A stretch of DNA of 53,186 bases from Acidimicrobiales bacterium (GCA_020628065.1 JAHDFR010000010.1:1-53186), one strand, 5' to 3'; positions 30,940-39,765 are shown, numbered from the stretch's first letter. Notes: generated from the letters alone by a model not told the origin. Numbers and translations: made by a program.

Positions 30940-33126
30940 TCAGCCCTTGAGTAGGAACTCGGTGTCGGCGTCGGCCAGGAACAGCCGTATCTCGTCGGCC
31001 ATCGCCGGATGAGACTCAAGCGATGGATCGGCATCGACAACGTCGATTGCCGCCTGTCGTGCTTGAAGTACCACTTTGCGATCGCGACGCAACGAGGCCA
31101 GCTTCAGGTCATTCCGACCCTTCTGACGTTCACCCAGAATCGTGCCCTCGCCTCGAAGGTCGAGATCGACCTCGGCCAACTCAAACCCGTCGGTTGAGTC
31201 CACCAACGCCTTCAGTCTGGCCTCGCCGTCCTCGGTGGTGGCCTCCCCCACCAGCCAACACGTCGACTGGTGTTGACCTCGACCCACCCGACCTCGCAAC
31301 TGGTGAAGCTGGGCGATGCCAAATCGCCCGGCGTCGAGAATGATCATCACTGTGGCGTTCGGTACATCCACGCCGACCTCGATCACGGTGGTGGCCACCA
31401 ACACGTCAAGATGTCCGGACCGGAACAACTCCATCGTCTGGTCTTTCTCAGCCGGTCCCAGTCGCCCGTGTAGTAGGCCGAGTCGGAGTTCGTCGAGCTC
31501 AACATTCATCAACCGGTCGAAGGTCGCTTCGGCCGACGCCACCTCCAGCTTCTCCGACTCGTCGATGAGCGGACAGACCACATAGGCCTGGCGGCCTTCG
31601 GCGATCTGCTGGCGGATCTCGGTCCACATGGCTTCAAGGTCACCGGCCGCTTCCACCGTCTCGGGCGCCTGAGCCAGATCTCCGGGCGCCGCCACCCACC
31701 GGGTGACGATCGGACTTCTACCCGGGGGCAGCTCGTCCAGCACCGAAACGTCAAGGTCGCCGTACACCGTCATCGCCGCCGTGCGGGGAATCGGCGTGGC
31801 GGTCATAACCAGCACGTCCGGAGTGGTGTCACCGAAGCCCCGATCCCGCAGCGCCGCCCGCTGCTCCACCCCGAATCGGTGCTGCTCGTCGACCACAACG
31901 ACCCCTAGTGACGAGAACATGACGTTGTCCTGAATGAGGGCGTGGGTACCGATGGCGATGTCGATCTCTCCCAGAATCAACTGATTGAGGATTCGTTTCC
32001 GGTCAGCGGCCGTCACCCGGTTGCTCAGCAACTCCACCTTTAGCGGACGCTCGGACAGCAACGACGATGTGTCCTCAACCGTCAGTCCATCCAACAGGGC
32101 ACGAATCCCGGCAAAGTGCTGTTCGGCCAGCACCTCGGTCGGCGCCATCAGCGCCCCCTGGTGTCCGCCGTCAACGGCGGCCAGCAGAGCGGAAACCGCC
32201 ACCAGCGTCTTACCCGCTCCCACGTCGCCCTGAAGGAGACGGTTCATGGGAATCGGCCGGGCCATGTCCCGTAGAATTTCGTCCACCGTTCTGCGCTGGG
32301 CACCGGTCAGCTCGAACGGCAGCGACTGGTTGAACTGCGACAGCAACGGCCCATCGATGACGTGTTCCACCCCGTTGGCGTTTCGCTCCATCGCCCGTTT
32401 ACGCAGCACCAGTGCCAGTTGCATGCGGAACAGTTCATCGAAAACCAGGCGCTTGCGAGCGGCCACCACTTCGGGCATCGACTCAGGCTGATGGATACCG
32501 GCGAAGGCGGCGTTGCGATCAACAAAGTCATGCTCGTCGAGGAGATACTCGGGCAGCGGATCGACCAGTCCCCGACCGGAGGGTGGAACCGTTCGTCGCA
32601 GAATCTCAGCCACCCATTCCCCGATGTCCCAGCTGTGCAACCCGGTCTTGGTTGACTGTGGGTACACGGGAATGATCCGGCCGGTTCGATCGCCCACCAA
32701 GTCCACCACCGGGTTCGTCATCTGACGCTGGCCCCGAAACACTTCAACCTTGCCGAACACAACGGCTTGACGGCCGGCGCTCAACTGACGCTCCCGCCAG
32801 GCCTGGTTGAAGAACGTAAGTTTCAAACTGCCGCTGTCGTCGGAGACGGTGACAAACACCATGACCTTGCCGCCGCGGACCCGGCGGCTGGAGGAACTGT
32901 TGACCGTGACGAGAACCGAGGCTTCCTCGCCTTCGGTCAAATCGACGATTCTGGCCTCTTTGGTTCTGTCCAGGTAACGCCGGGGGTAGTGGGTCAGGAG
33001 ATCCAGAACGGTGAACAACTCGGCTTTGGCCAGGGCCTTGGCCTTCTTGGGTCCAACGCCGTGGAGATCTTCCACCGACCGGTCGGCAAGGTTTTTAAGT
33101 TCAACGCCGTCAGGAGCTCCGCTCAC
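30940..33126 (-). CDS. recG: ATP-dependent DNA helicase RecG
   Basis: 728 residues. RecG remodels stalled replication forks and branched DNA. The N-terminal wedge/OB region (about 55-150) has HYPRRYLDRT and VTVSDDSGSLKLTFFNQ. Motor motifs follow: QLTxxQ-like ELTGAQRRTVDEI, Walker A GDVGAGKT, VVVDEQHRFG (the DEQH box of RecG), MTATPIPRT, TTVIEVGVDVPNA and QLRGRVGRG. The length is normal. The start is GTG 33126, 7 bases behind TAGGGT, so leaderless. In many actinobacteria rsmD and coaD follow recG directly; here rsmD lies 21.4 kb further on, with the glycan island in between. The upstream neighbour is a GNAT gene. Confidence 0.96.
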   Translation of the reverse strand: MSGAPDGVELKNLADRSVEDLHGVGPKKAKALAKAELFTVLDLLTHYPRRYLDRTKEARIVDLTEGEEASVLVTVNSSSSRRVRGGKVMVFVTVSDDSGSLKLTFFNQAWRERQLSAGRQAVVFGKVEVFRGQRQMTNPVVDLVGDRTGRIIPVYPQSTKTGLHSWDIGEWVAEILRRTVPPSGRGLVDPLPEYLLDEHDFVDRNAAFAGIHQPESMPEVVAARKRLVFDELFRMQLALVLRKRAMERNANGVEHVIDGPLLSQFNQSLPFELTGAQRRTVDEILRDMARPIPMNRLLQGDVGAGKTLVAVSALLAAVDGGHQGALMAPTEVLAEQHFAGIRALLDGLTVEDTSSLLSERPLKVELLSNRVTAADRKRILNQLILGEIDIAIGTHALIQDNVMFSSLGVVVVDEQHRFGVEQRAALRDRGFGDTTPDVLVMTATPIPRTAAMTVYGDLDVSVLDELPPGRSPIVTRWVAAPGDLAQAPETVEAAGDLEAMWTEIRQQIAEGRQAYVVCPLIDESEKLEVASAEATFDRLMNVELDELRLGLLHGRLGPAEKDQTMELFRSGHLDVLVATTVIEVGVDVPNATVMIILDAGRFGIAQLHQLRGRVGRGQHQSTCWLVGEATTEDGEARLKALVDSTDGFELAEVDLDLRGEGTILGERQKGRNDLKLASLRRDRKVVLQARQAAIDVVDADPSLESHPAMADEIRLFLADADTEFLLKG

Positions 33127-33133
33127 TCCTACA

Positions 33134-33139
33134 ACCCTA
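33134..33139 (-). promoter_or_regulatory. Putative -10 box of recG
   Basis: TAGGGT, 7 bases before GTG 33126. Confidence 0.5.
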
Positions 33140-33225
33140 GGTTCGGCCGCCCGACGTCAGGTGGATCAGGTTCAGTCGCTCGTCAAGCCGTTGGATCAGC
33201 CTCATCTGAGTGGCTTGCCGACCGC

Positions 33226-33765
33226 TTACGGCAGTTCGCGGTGGTACTTCACCTCGGTCACGACTACTCCCAGAACCTCTTCGGTCTGCTCTGTGCCGTC
33301 GGTCGTCCAACCGGTCCGCTGGTAGAAACGGCGGGCGCGGGCGTTTCCCGGCGCAACCCACAAGATGGCGCTACCAAAGCCGGCATCGACCAGCGAAGCC
33401 AATCCGGCTTCGATCAACTGTGGGCCGGCTCCTCTGCCCCAATGATCGGGATCCACGTTGATGACGTACAGCTGGCCGCCGACGGCCGCATCGTCGCCGC
33501 CCTCGGGTCCCACCATGCAGAAGCCAACCACATCACCGCCGGCGGATTCGGCTACCCATCGGGCAAAGCGCTGTCTCGGTGGGCTGGCCAACCACTCACG
33601 CCACATGGTGGCGCGTTCGTCCACCGACAGCGAGTCAAGGTAGGCATCGGGCATGATTCCCCGGTACGCCGCCTGCCATGCTCGCACGTGGACCGAGCCC
33701 ATGTCGGAGGCGTCTGCTTCTAATGGTTCACGGATCAGATAGGTCCCTGAATCACGCTGGCTCAT
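33226..33765 (-). CDS. GNAT-family N-acetyltransferase
   Basis: 179 residues with a single GNAT domain. Motif A is VDPDHWGRGAG (acetyl-CoA pyrophosphate loop), and motif B is NARARRFYQRTGW. The N-terminus (IREPLEADASDMGSVHVRAWQAAYRGI) resembles the RimI/PhnO-like group with an AWQAAYRG motif. The substrate is unknown. Two ATGs compete. ATG 33765 lies exactly 7 bases behind TATGGT (33778-33773), which includes the upstream ATG, so I prefer the later start with a leaderless mRNA. About 100 bases without a gene separate it from recG. Confidence 0.88.
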   Translation of the reverse strand: MSQRDSGTYLIREPLEADASDMGSVHVRAWQAAYRGIMPDAYLDSLSVDERATMWREWLASPPRQRFARWVAESAGGDVVGFCMVGPEGGDDAAVGGQLYVINVDPDHWGRGAGPQLIEAGLASLVDAGFGSAILWVAPGNARARRFYQRTGWTTDGTEQTEEVLGVVVTEVKYHRELP

Positions 33766-33772
33766 TTCCGCC

Positions 33773-33778
33773 ACCATA
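33773..33778 (-). promoter_or_regulatory. Putative -10 box of the GNAT gene
   Basis: TATGGT, 7 bases before ATG 33765. It would exclude the in-frame ATG at 33777 as the start, since that codon lies inside the box. Confidence 0.45.
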
Positions 33779-33851
33779 GTGCTGTCACCTGTGTTGTCGC
33801 CGGAGTTGTCGCTGGTTCCGTGGGTTGACGGACACCACGCTCAGAGGCCAC

Positions 33852-33857
33852 TACACT
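33852..33857 (+). promoter_or_regulatory. Putative -10 box of the CDP-alcohol phosphatidyltransferase gene
   Basis: TACACT, 7 bases before ATG 33865. Confidence 0.5.
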
Positions 33858-33864
33858 CCCGACG

Positions 33865-34554
33865 ATGAGTGGGGGAAGTGGTCAGACTTTTGCCGGGGAC
33901 CGCAAGACTGGCCAATCGCTGCTGGGGCCGATTGAGCGTCGGTTCATCGACTGGGCCGTACCCAAGGTGCCGAAGCCGATCATGAGTCATCACCTAACCA
34001 TGCTCACACTGGCGTGGTCGATCCTGATGGTGCTGTTCGGAGCGTTGGCCAACAATCAACCGGTGTGGCTTCACGCCATGTCGGTGCTGGTGTTTCTTCA
34101 ATGGTTGACCGACTCGCTGGATGGATCACTGGGCAAGTACCGCAAGCAGGGATTGGTGAAGTGGGGTTTCTTCATGGACCACTTCCTTGATCTGTTGTTC
34201 GCCGGCAGCCTGGTCATCGCCTACTCGTTCATGGTTGAGGTTTGGTGGCTGCGACTGTGCTTCTTGGTCCTGCTACTGGTCACGTGTGCCGCCATGGCGG
34301 TTTCGTTTCTGGCCTTTGCCGCCACCAACAAGTTTCAGATCGCCTACTACGGCATAGGCCCTACGGAAATCCGAATCGGCTACATCGCTCTCAACACCCT
34401 GGTTTACGTTGTTGGAACGGCCGTCTTCAGCTGGGGCGTACCGGTCGTTCTGGCCATGAACATCGCCGCCCTGGTCGTGCTGGCCGTTCAGACCAGCAAG
34501 CAGTTGTGGGCCCTCGATTTCGAAGCCAATGTCGACGGAGCACCTCGTCCCTAG
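33865..34554 (+). CDS. CDP-alcohol phosphatidyltransferase family membrane protein
   Basis: 229 residues with about six membrane helices. The family motif DxxDG...G(x)3D(x)3D is intact: D83, D86, G87, then G101, D105 and D109. The usual AR after DGxx is replaced by GK (DSLDGSLGKYRKQ). Such enzymes join a CDP-activated head or lipid to an alcohol, as in phosphatidylinositol, phosphatidylglycerol or choline lipid synthesis. The changed AR pair makes the exact acceptor uncertain. The short N-terminal cytoplasmic part and the HHLTMLTLAWS first helix fit the CDP-alcohol fold. ATG 33865 follows TACACT by 7 bases. Confidence 0.85.
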   Translation: MSGGSGQTFAGDRKTGQSLLGPIERRFIDWAVPKVPKPIMSHHLTMLTLAWSILMVLFGALANNQPVWLHAMSVLVFLQWLTDSLDGSLGKYRKQGLVKWGFFMDHFLDLLFAGSLVIAYSFMVEVWWLRLCFLVLLLVTCAAMAVSFLAFAATNKFQIAYYGIGPTEIRIGYIALNTLVYVVGTAVFSWGVPVVLAMNIAALVVLAVQTSKQLWALDFEANVDGAPRP

Positions 34555-34887
34555 TATCAGAGGTCATGTCACCAGGAGACGAATCCGTCACATATCCAGA
34601 GTAGAGATACCCAACCTACCTAGATCAACAGTAGAGATGACCAGCATGGTTGCCAGCGATACTTCACTTGCTCCGCTTGCCCGTCAACGTTGACTCTGGT
34701 CTTACTAAGAAGACGGTTTCTGAACAAACCACTCGGAAGCCCAATCCAAGTAACCTGATGAGCGCCAATCCGAAAAGCCTTGGGGAAGGCAACCTGCGGG
34801 GATCCGAAACCGGATGCCGCCAGTTGCCGGCTAGGGCCAACGGACCATGGTTCTCGCATTGTTGTCAAGAGGAAGCAGGTACCCATC
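34555..34887. other. 333-base intergenic region with palindrome and structured leader
   Basis: No convincing gene; the short frames here lack protein character. It holds two AGTAGAGAT direct repeats (34600-34608, 34630-34638), a perfect 12-bp palindrome GTCAACGTTGAC (34683-34694), and the hairpins listed separately just before the OB-fold-like gene. Confidence 0.6.
34777..34827 (+). promoter_or_regulatory. Structured 5' leader, possible RNA regulator
   Basis: GCCTT-GGGG-AAGGC (34777-34790) is a perfect 5-bp hairpin. It overlaps by two bases a longer imperfect hairpin at 34789-34827, whose arms GCAAC/GTTGC and ATCCG/CGGAT enclose a CTGCGG/CCGCCAG middle stem. The two stems are mutually exclusive at their junction, as in a switch. 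I could not match a known riboswitch family with confidence. Confidence 0.35.
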
Positions 34888-35133
34888 GTGCAGGGTGTCG
34901 TCAAGTCGTACGATCCAACCACTCGTGACGGAGTGATTGTGACCGATACATCCGACATGGCCGAGTACGAACTTGCCGAGGGAGCATTGGAAGGCACCGT
35001 CTTTCGTATGCTGCGCCCCGGTCAACGGGTGAACTTTGACCTCGACACGAATTCTCGGGCTACTGGATTACGTCTCGGCTCCGAAGCCGATATGGATACT
35101 GCCGAGTGGGCAGATGCCGAATCCGACAACTAG
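34888..35133 (+). CDS. Small cold-shock/OB-fold-like protein
   Basis: 81 residues. The first two thirds resemble a short beta-barrel of the cold-shock type: QGVVKSYDPTTRDGVIVTDT matches the CSD opening (G.VK.Y....G.G.I), and the MLRPGQRVNFDL block matches the strand-4 region. The RNP1 aromatic motif is missing, so nucleic-acid binding is less certain. The C-terminal 15 residues are acidic. GTG 34888 is chosen because homology begins there; GCAGGT upstream may serve as a ribosome site. The earlier in-frame ATG 34780 would start inside the structured leader. Cold-shock genes are often controlled by such leaders, which fits the context. Confidence 0.6.
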   Translation: MQGVVKSYDPTTRDGVIVTDTSDMAEYELAEGALEGTVFRMLRPGQRVNFDLDTNSRATGLRLGSEADMDTAEWADAESDN

Positions 35134-35138
35134 CCACT

Positions 35139-35170
35139 GACGAGGATCACCCGGAGGGGAGAGCCTCGTC
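35139..35170. terminator. Hairpin after the OB-fold-like gene
   Basis: GACGAGG (35139-35145) and CCTCGTC (35164-35170) form a perfect 7-bp stem with an 18-base loop, a few bases after the stop. No T-tract follows. Confidence 0.4.
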
Positions 35171-35292
35171 ACCGGCGAATTGGGCCAAACCCAGTCGCCG
35201 GGCGATTACACAACAAGGTCACGGCTGCTGACAGCCGTCGGTAACCGTTGCCTTGAGGCGTGATCGTACGACCGAACAATGAGGTTCCGGGA

Positions 35293-37095
35293 ATGACAAC
35301 GATTGTTGAGCCAACGACCAACACCCGCCTTCTGGCCTGGGTGAGTGAGTGGGCGGAGATCTTCCAGCCCAACGACATCTACTGGTGTGACGGAAGCGCC
35401 GAGGAGTACGACCGGCTGGCGGCTCACCTGGTCGAAACCGGAACCTTCACCAAGCTGAATGAAGCCAAACGGCCCAATAGCTACCTTGCTCTGTCCGATC
35501 CGGCCGACACCGCCCGGGTCGAAGAACGAACCTTCATCTGCTCGGCCAACGAATCCGATGCCGGCCCCAACAACAACTGGCGTGAGCCGAGCCAGATGAA
35601 GACCGAAATGATCGAGTTGTTCACCGGCTCGATGCGAGGCCGCACCATGTACGTGGTGCCGTTCTCCATGGGCCCACTCGGATCTCCCATCGCCCACATC
35701 GGTGTTCAGCTGACCGACTCGGCCTACGTGGCAGCCTCGATGCGGACCATGACCCGCATGGGTGCCGGCGCCCTCGAAGTTCTGGGCGACGGAGACTGGG
35801 TGCCCTGTTTGCACTCGGTCGGCTACCCACTGGTGGACGGACGAACCGAAGTGGCGTGGCCGTGCGACGGCGAGAACAAGTACATCGTCCACTTCCCGGA
35901 CACCAAAGAGATCTGGAGCTACGGATCGGGCTACGGCGGTAACGCCCTGCTGGGCAAGAAGTGCTTCGCCCTGCGCATTGCCTCGACCATGGCCCGGCGT
36001 GACGGCTGGCTGGCCGAGCACATGCTCATCATCGGCGTCACGCCGCCAAACGGCGAGAAGCGCTACATCGCCGCCGCCTTCCCATCGGCGTGCGGTAAGA
36101 CCAACATGGCCATGATGATTCCCTCGCTGCCGGGCTGGCAAGTGGAAACCATCGGCGACGACATCGCCTGGATGAAGTTCGGCCCCGACGGAGAACTGCG
36201 GGCCATCAACCCCGAAGCCGGCTTCTTCGGCGTGGCCCCGGGGACCTCAGACCACACGAACCCCAATGCCATGGCCACGCTGTCGGGCAATTGCGTGTTC
36301 ACCAATGTGGCCGCCACCGAAGACGGCGACGTCTGGTGGGAGGACATGACCGATGAGCCGCCGGCCCGACTCACCGACTGGCGGGGCGAAACGTGGACGC
36401 CTGAATCGGACACCCCGGCGTCACACCCCAACGCCCGCTTCACTGCTCCGGCCGGGCAGTGCCCGTCGATTGCTCCCGAGTGGGAGGACCCGGCCGGCGT
36501 GCCCATCTCGGCCATCCTGTTCGGTGGCCGCCGGGCAACCAATGTTCCCCTAATCACCGAAGCCAAGGACTGGGACCACGGTGTCTTTCTGGGCTCCATC
36601 ATGAGTTCGGAGAAGACCGCAGCGGCCGCCGGCAAGGTGGGTGATGTACGGTTCGATCCGTTCGCCATGCTGCCGTTCTGCGGCTACAACATGGCCGACT
36701 ACTTCCAGCACTGGCTGAACATTGGCGACCAGGCCCAAGCCGACAAGCTTCCCAAGCTGTTCTGGGTCAACTGGTTCCGTCGAGACGATGACGGCAGCTT
36801 CATGTGGCCAGGTTTCGGCGAGAACTCAAGGATCCTCAAGTACGTCCTCGGCCGTATTGACGGTGAAGGCGACGTGGTCGAGACCGCCATTGGCAACGTG
36901 CCGGTCAACGGATCAATCGACATCCGTGGGCTGGATCTCGACGACGAGACGATGGACAAGCTACTGGCGGTGGACAACCACTCCTGGCAGCAGGAAGTGT
37001 CGCTGATCCGGGAACACTTCGCCAAGTTCGGTGATCGACTGCCGTCCTCGCTGGCTCAACAGTTGGATCAACTCGAACAGCGCTTGGCCGCCTAG
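35293..37095 (+). CDS. pckG: Phosphoenolpyruvate carboxykinase (GTP)
   Basis: 600 residues, normal for the GTP-dependent enzyme that interconverts oxaloacetate and PEP. Visible sites are [16 protein letters not shown], the kinase-1 (P-loop) [25 protein letters not shown], and [11 protein letters not shown]. The hyper-reactive cysteine lies in SACGKT. ATG 35293 has GAGG 8 bases upstream and begins the conserved part; the GTG at 35260 is less likely. It acts in gluconeogenesis and fits the malic enzyme and malyl-CoA lyase genes further right. A strong hairpin separates it from the convergent ispD. Confidence 0.96.
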   Translation: MTTIVEPTTNTRLLAWVSEWAEIFQPNDIYWCDGSAEEYDRLAAHLVETGTFTKLNEAKRPNSYLALSDPADTARVEERTFICSANESDAGPNNNWREPSQMKTEMIELFTGSMRGRTMYVVPFSMGPLGSPIAHIGVQLTDSAYVAASMRTMTRMGAGALEVLGDGDWVPCLHSVGYPLVDGRTEVAWPCDGENKYIVHFPDTKEIWSYGSGYGGNALLGKKCFALRIASTMARRDGWLAEHMLIIGVTPPNGEKRYIAAAFPSACGKTNMAMMIPSLPGWQVETIGDDIAWMKFGPDGELRAINPEAGFFGVAPGTSDHTNPNAMATLSGNCVFTNVAATEDGDVWWEDMTDEPPARLTDWRGETWTPESDTPASHPNARFTAPAGQCPSIAPEWEDPAGVPISAILFGGRRATNVPLITEAKDWDHGVFLGSIMSSEKTAAAAGKVGDVRFDPFAMLPFCGYNMADYFQHWLNIGDQAQADKLPKLFWVNWFRRDDDGSFMWPGFGENSRILKYVLGRIDGEGDVVETAIGNVPVNGSIDIRGLDLDDETMDKLLAVDNHSWQQEVSLIREHFAKFGDRLPSSLAQQLDQLEQRLAA

Positions 37096-37109
37096 AGGCC
37101 GACGCCCGA

Positions 37110-37146
37110 CAGCCGTTCGGCCAGCAAGCATATTGGCCGGCGGCTG
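37110..37146. terminator. Nested GC-rich hairpin between pckG and ispD
   Basis: CAGCCG (37110-37115) pairs with CGGCTG (37141-37146), and CGGCCA (37118-37123) with TGGCCG (37134-37139), leaving a 10-base loop. It lies between convergent genes and may stop both transcripts, although no T-tract follows. Confidence 0.5.
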
Positions 37147-37175
37147 GCGGGATCTGGCGGGTTAATGTACGCCGG

Positions 37176-37868
37176 CTACCGAATCTGGTAGTCGTCGTGG
37201 GCTAGCAGCAGGTGGGCCAGGTCGAGATCACGGGGTTCCACCACGTGATGCGACCAGCGGTCACCCGGCACCCAGACAACCCTGCCACCCAACTGTTCGA
37301 TCACCACCGTCTCCTCAGTGATGCTGGATGGAGACGTGGACTCTTCGTTCATCAGATGTTCGATGGCCTGTCGCAACGTAGGCAAGCGGTAGGCCATCGG
37401 GCTCTGAGCGACCACCATTCCGTCGCGTCCTAGATGCTCGAGCGAGCCGTCTTCTCTAACGTTCTTAATGGTGTCCGGGGTCGGCCATCCCGACATCGCG
37501 GCGTCGGCATTGCCGTCGATGACGGCGGCCAAAACGGCGTGGCAAATGTCGAGGGTGGCCAGTGGTCTGGCGGGATCATGAACCAGTACGTATTCGGTTT
37601 CCGACGGGAGCGCACCTACCGCCGCGTCCAGCGACTGCAACCGGGACCCTCCCCCGTTTACCCAGGCATGGACGGCCGGACCGTCCCAGATGTGATCTGG
37701 CGGAACCGCGACCACCGGTTCACCCACCGCTTTTGTGACCAGCCGAACAGCTCGGTCGACCAAGCGCTCCCCGTCTAAGAGGGCAAATTGCTTGGCCGAG
37801 CCGAATCTCGCTCCCGATCCCGCCGCTAATACCACGCCGGCGATCGCCGGCGGCCTTTGTCTCGTCAT
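37176..37868 (-). CDS. ispD: 2-C-methyl-D-erythritol 4-phosphate cytidylyltransferase
   Basis: 230 residues. IspD makes CDP-ME in the MEP isoprenoid pathway. The N-terminal CTP loop is LAAGSGARFGSAKQFALLDG; VLVHDPARPLA and TPDTIKNV follow, and GDRWSHHVVEPRDLDLA is the C-terminal site. Several positions differ from the consensus: QSPMAY for TPQxF, and HHVVEPRDL for NxKVTxPEDL, so the protein is a divergent IspD. ATG 37868 has AGGTGGG 8 bases upstream; the GTG at 37880 is the alternative. The usual neighbours ispF and carD are absent, which is not unusual for this pathway. Confidence 0.83.
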   Translation of the reverse strand: MTRQRPPAIAGVVLAAGSGARFGSAKQFALLDGERLVDRAVRLVTKAVGEPVVAVPPDHIWDGPAVHAWVNGGGSRLQSLDAAVGALPSETEYVLVHDPARPLATLDICHAVLAAVIDGNADAAMSGWPTPDTIKNVREDGSLEHLGRDGMVVAQSPMAYRLPTLRQAIEHLMNEESTSPSSITEETVVIEQLGGRVVWVPGDRWSHHVVEPRDLDLAHLLLAHDDYQIR

Positions 37869-38023
37869 TAGTTGTCCCACCTGACCGGCAGTTGGGCACT
37901 GCCGTGCTCTCGATCGGACACGATATCGGTAAAGCTACCCAAGGAAAAGGGCACCTCTACCCACCGACGGGTCGCGACGCGGCAAAGGCGCCGTCGTCAA
38001 GCAAAGACGGGTCTTGGCGGTGA

Positions 38024-38884
38024 CTAGTCGATCGGGTCGACGGGTATGGCGTTTCGTCGGTCCTCGTCGCTGAGTCCGGCGCCGCCGTCGATCACCCCAA
38101 GAATTCCGGAGTGGCCGAATTGAGGCACCGAGGGAACGTCTCGGAAGAATCGTGCCGACTGTTTCCCAACCGCTCTAACGAACGCCCAGTTGGCCGAACC
38201 TCCGACGACCGCCCCGATACCAAAGGGCAACAGCTTCCCGGCAGCCAGCGCGCTACGACGGGTCCCGTACTTCTTCACCACTTCGGCCGCCAGGTTGGTG
38301 TTGATTCGACGCAGCGCCTCAAGAGCGGCCATATCGCCGCCGAACATCGTGGCGCCTCGGGCCGAAGCGGCGTCACCGGCCTTGTCCACGACCTGGCCGA
38401 CAGATGTGCCCGACCCGGTCTTGGGATCGAGCTGAGCCATCAGAGTGGTGAACTCACGGGCGGCCTGCTCTCCGAAAGCCATCACCGCCAACACCCATGC
38501 TCTGCGCTCCTCCACCGACGATTCGGTGTGGCCGTGCAAGGCTCCGATAGTCATGATCATGTCAGTGGCTCGCATAGCGAACCATCCGAGGTCGGCGGCC
38601 AACGCTCCCGCAGCAGTGGCCGTTCCGAATCCCGGGGCGGCGGCAACAGCCCCGGTTGCCGCACCAACCGCCGTTAGTTCACGGCGAAACGACTGCAGAA
38701 CATCGCCGACACGATCGTCGACGGTGGTGCCCTCAGCCTCGGCCGCACGCTCCAGCGCTCGCCCCCAGCGGTCTTCCACCGCCTTGTCGATCCCTTTGAG
38801 GACCGCCTTGCCGAGCATGTCAAGCGCAGGCTCGGGAACTCGACCGATGGCTTCTTTTTGTATGTACCGCTTTATTCGAGACAC
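38024..38884 (-). CDS. EcsC family protein
   Basis: 286 residues. It matches the EcsC family of unknown function by its regular, Ala/Gly-rich amphipathic region (TAVGAATGAVAAAPGFGTATAAGALAADLGWFAMRATDMIMTIG), the helical ERRAWVLAVMAFGEQAAREF, and LPFGIGAVVGGSANWAFVRAVGKQSARFF near the end. EcsC of Bacillus sits with an ABC transporter, but its biochemical role is not known. The frame is open to 38983, inside the preceding small membrane-protein gene. GTG 38884 is the first sensible start after that gene's stop (38925) and just before conserved SRIKRYIQKEA. Confidence 0.72.
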   Translation of the reverse strand: MSRIKRYIQKEAIGRVPEPALDMLGKAVLKGIDKAVEDRWGRALERAAEAEGTTVDDRVGDVLQSFRRELTAVGAATGAVAAAPGFGTATAAGALAADLGWFAMRATDMIMTIGALHGHTESSVEERRAWVLAVMAFGEQAAREFTTLMAQLDPKTGSGTSVGQVVDKAGDAASARGATMFGGDMAALEALRRINTNLAAEVVKKYGTRRSALAAGKLLPFGIGAVVGGSANWAFVRAVGKQSARFFRDVPSVPQFGHSGILGVIDGGAGLSDEDRRNAIPVDPID

Positions 38885-38924
38885 GTCGTTGACTCGCCCT
38901 TCGTCGCTGAACGGTCGATTAAGT

Positions 38925-39290
38925 TTATCCGCCAGGCAGAAAGACAGTCCGCAAGGCCAGACCCATGATGAACAAACCGCCAAACCCGTACAGCAAGTGG
39001 CGCCACTTGGGAATCTGCATCCGGTACGAGTAAAGGATCGCCACCGAGATCAAGGTCAGAAATCCGTAGAACTCATGAATCCCGGGAGCTTGGCGGCCAC
39101 TTGACTGCTGGAAGACGACTCCGAGCACCACTTGCAGGCCAACCAGAATCTGGCTTACGGCGGTAGCGCGCCACAACCAGCGGGACCGCACGGCTTCAAC
39201 CCAGTGCCCGACCAAAGCCCAGACACCGACCAGACCGCTGGTCACCACCACAACCCAACCGAGGACCGTGTGTAATCCGCCCAAACTCAC
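38925..39290 (-). CDS. Four-helix membrane protein with helix-end histidines
   Basis: 121 residues, nearly all membrane: four helices at about 8-28, 42-62, 72-92 and 97-118. Histidines lie at the helix ends (GLHTVLGW, VGHWVEA, GIHEFYGF, WRHLLYG), and VSQILVGLQVVLGVV is typical of heme-containing four-helix bundles, including half of the CtaA/Cox15 fold. Heme binding is inferred, not shown. The start GTG 39290 gives a compact protein. It is followed by the EcsC gene 40 bases later, so they may share a transcript. No family name is assigned. Confidence 0.7.
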   Translation of the reverse strand: MSLGGLHTVLGWVVVVTSGLVGVWALVGHWVEAVRSRWLWRATAVSQILVGLQVVLGVVFQQSSGRQAPGIHEFYGFLTLISVAILYSYRMQIPKWRHLLYGFGGLFIMGLALRTVFLPGG

Positions 39291-39434
39291 AGCCGCGCTC
39301 CGGCAACGCTCGGGCCACCCGACCGTTCTTCCGCCATCGTCGCCGTTGTGCGTACTGGCTCATCCACCGGACGAATCCTACCGACCCGGCCCGTCCGGCC
39401 ACGAGCCACTGGTGCCTTTGGTCGAGATAGATGA

Positions 39435-39440
39435 GATAGT
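39435..39440 (+). promoter_or_regulatory. Weak -10-like box of the gene at 39447
   Basis: GATAGT, 6 bases before GTG 39447. It keeps the conserved second A and last T but not the first T of TAnnnT. Confidence 0.25.
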
Positions 39441-39446
39441 GGAGCC

Positions 39447-39737
39447 GTGCGACACCGACGCTTTTACATCACCTCTCTGACGACGTCGGGCCGGGCCGTA
39501 CCATCTCGCGGCGGCGACCTCATCGTGGCTGCCCGGGACGAGTCGCCAGATCTCGACTGGGAGCTGATTCACCGCTCCAGCAAGCGTCACCTCATCAAGC
39601 AGGAACCGTACGACCTGGAAATGGAAGGGCCTGAAGGCACCTTCACCGGCCCGGCCATCCTGGTGCGATCCGACGGGCTGTCACATGTATTCCGTGGGGT
39701 TGGCACGTTGGAAGGATTTGATGCCAGCGGGTTGTAA
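39447..39737 (+). CDS. Small conserved-looking protein of unknown function
   Basis: 96 residues, no signal peptide or helix. The sequence is mixed charged with MRHRRFYIT at the start and RSSKRHLIKQEPYDLEMEG in the middle. No motif is recognised. It lies 35 bases before the site-2 protease gene on the same strand, and the two have their own -10-like boxes. The start codon is GTG 39447. Its codon use is normal for the window, which supports a real gene, but function cannot be guessed. Confidence 0.6.
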   Translation: MRHRRFYITSLTTSGRAVPSRGGDLIVAARDESPDLDWELIHRSSKRHLIKQEPYDLEMEGPEGTFTGPAILVRSDGLSHVFRGVGTLEGFDASGL

Positions 39738-39759
39738 ACGGCTGCAAACCGACGGCCAG

Positions 39760-39765
39760 TAGACT
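39760..39765 (+). promoter_or_regulatory. Putative -10 box of the site-2 protease gene
   Basis: TAGACT, 6 bases before GTG 39772. Confidence 0.45.

Noticed and set aside
32767-33723. 318-codon plus-strand frame across the start of recG and the GNAT gene
   Set aside because: It spans two genes and their promoters in antisense and has no recognisable sequence.
34620-34997. 125-codon minus-strand frame upstream of the OB-fold-like gene
   Set aside because: Low protein character, overlap with the real gene on the other strand, and no start signal.
35206-36141. 311-codon minus-strand frame opposite pckG
   Set aside because: No domain and complete antisense overlap with an obvious PEP carboxykinase gene.
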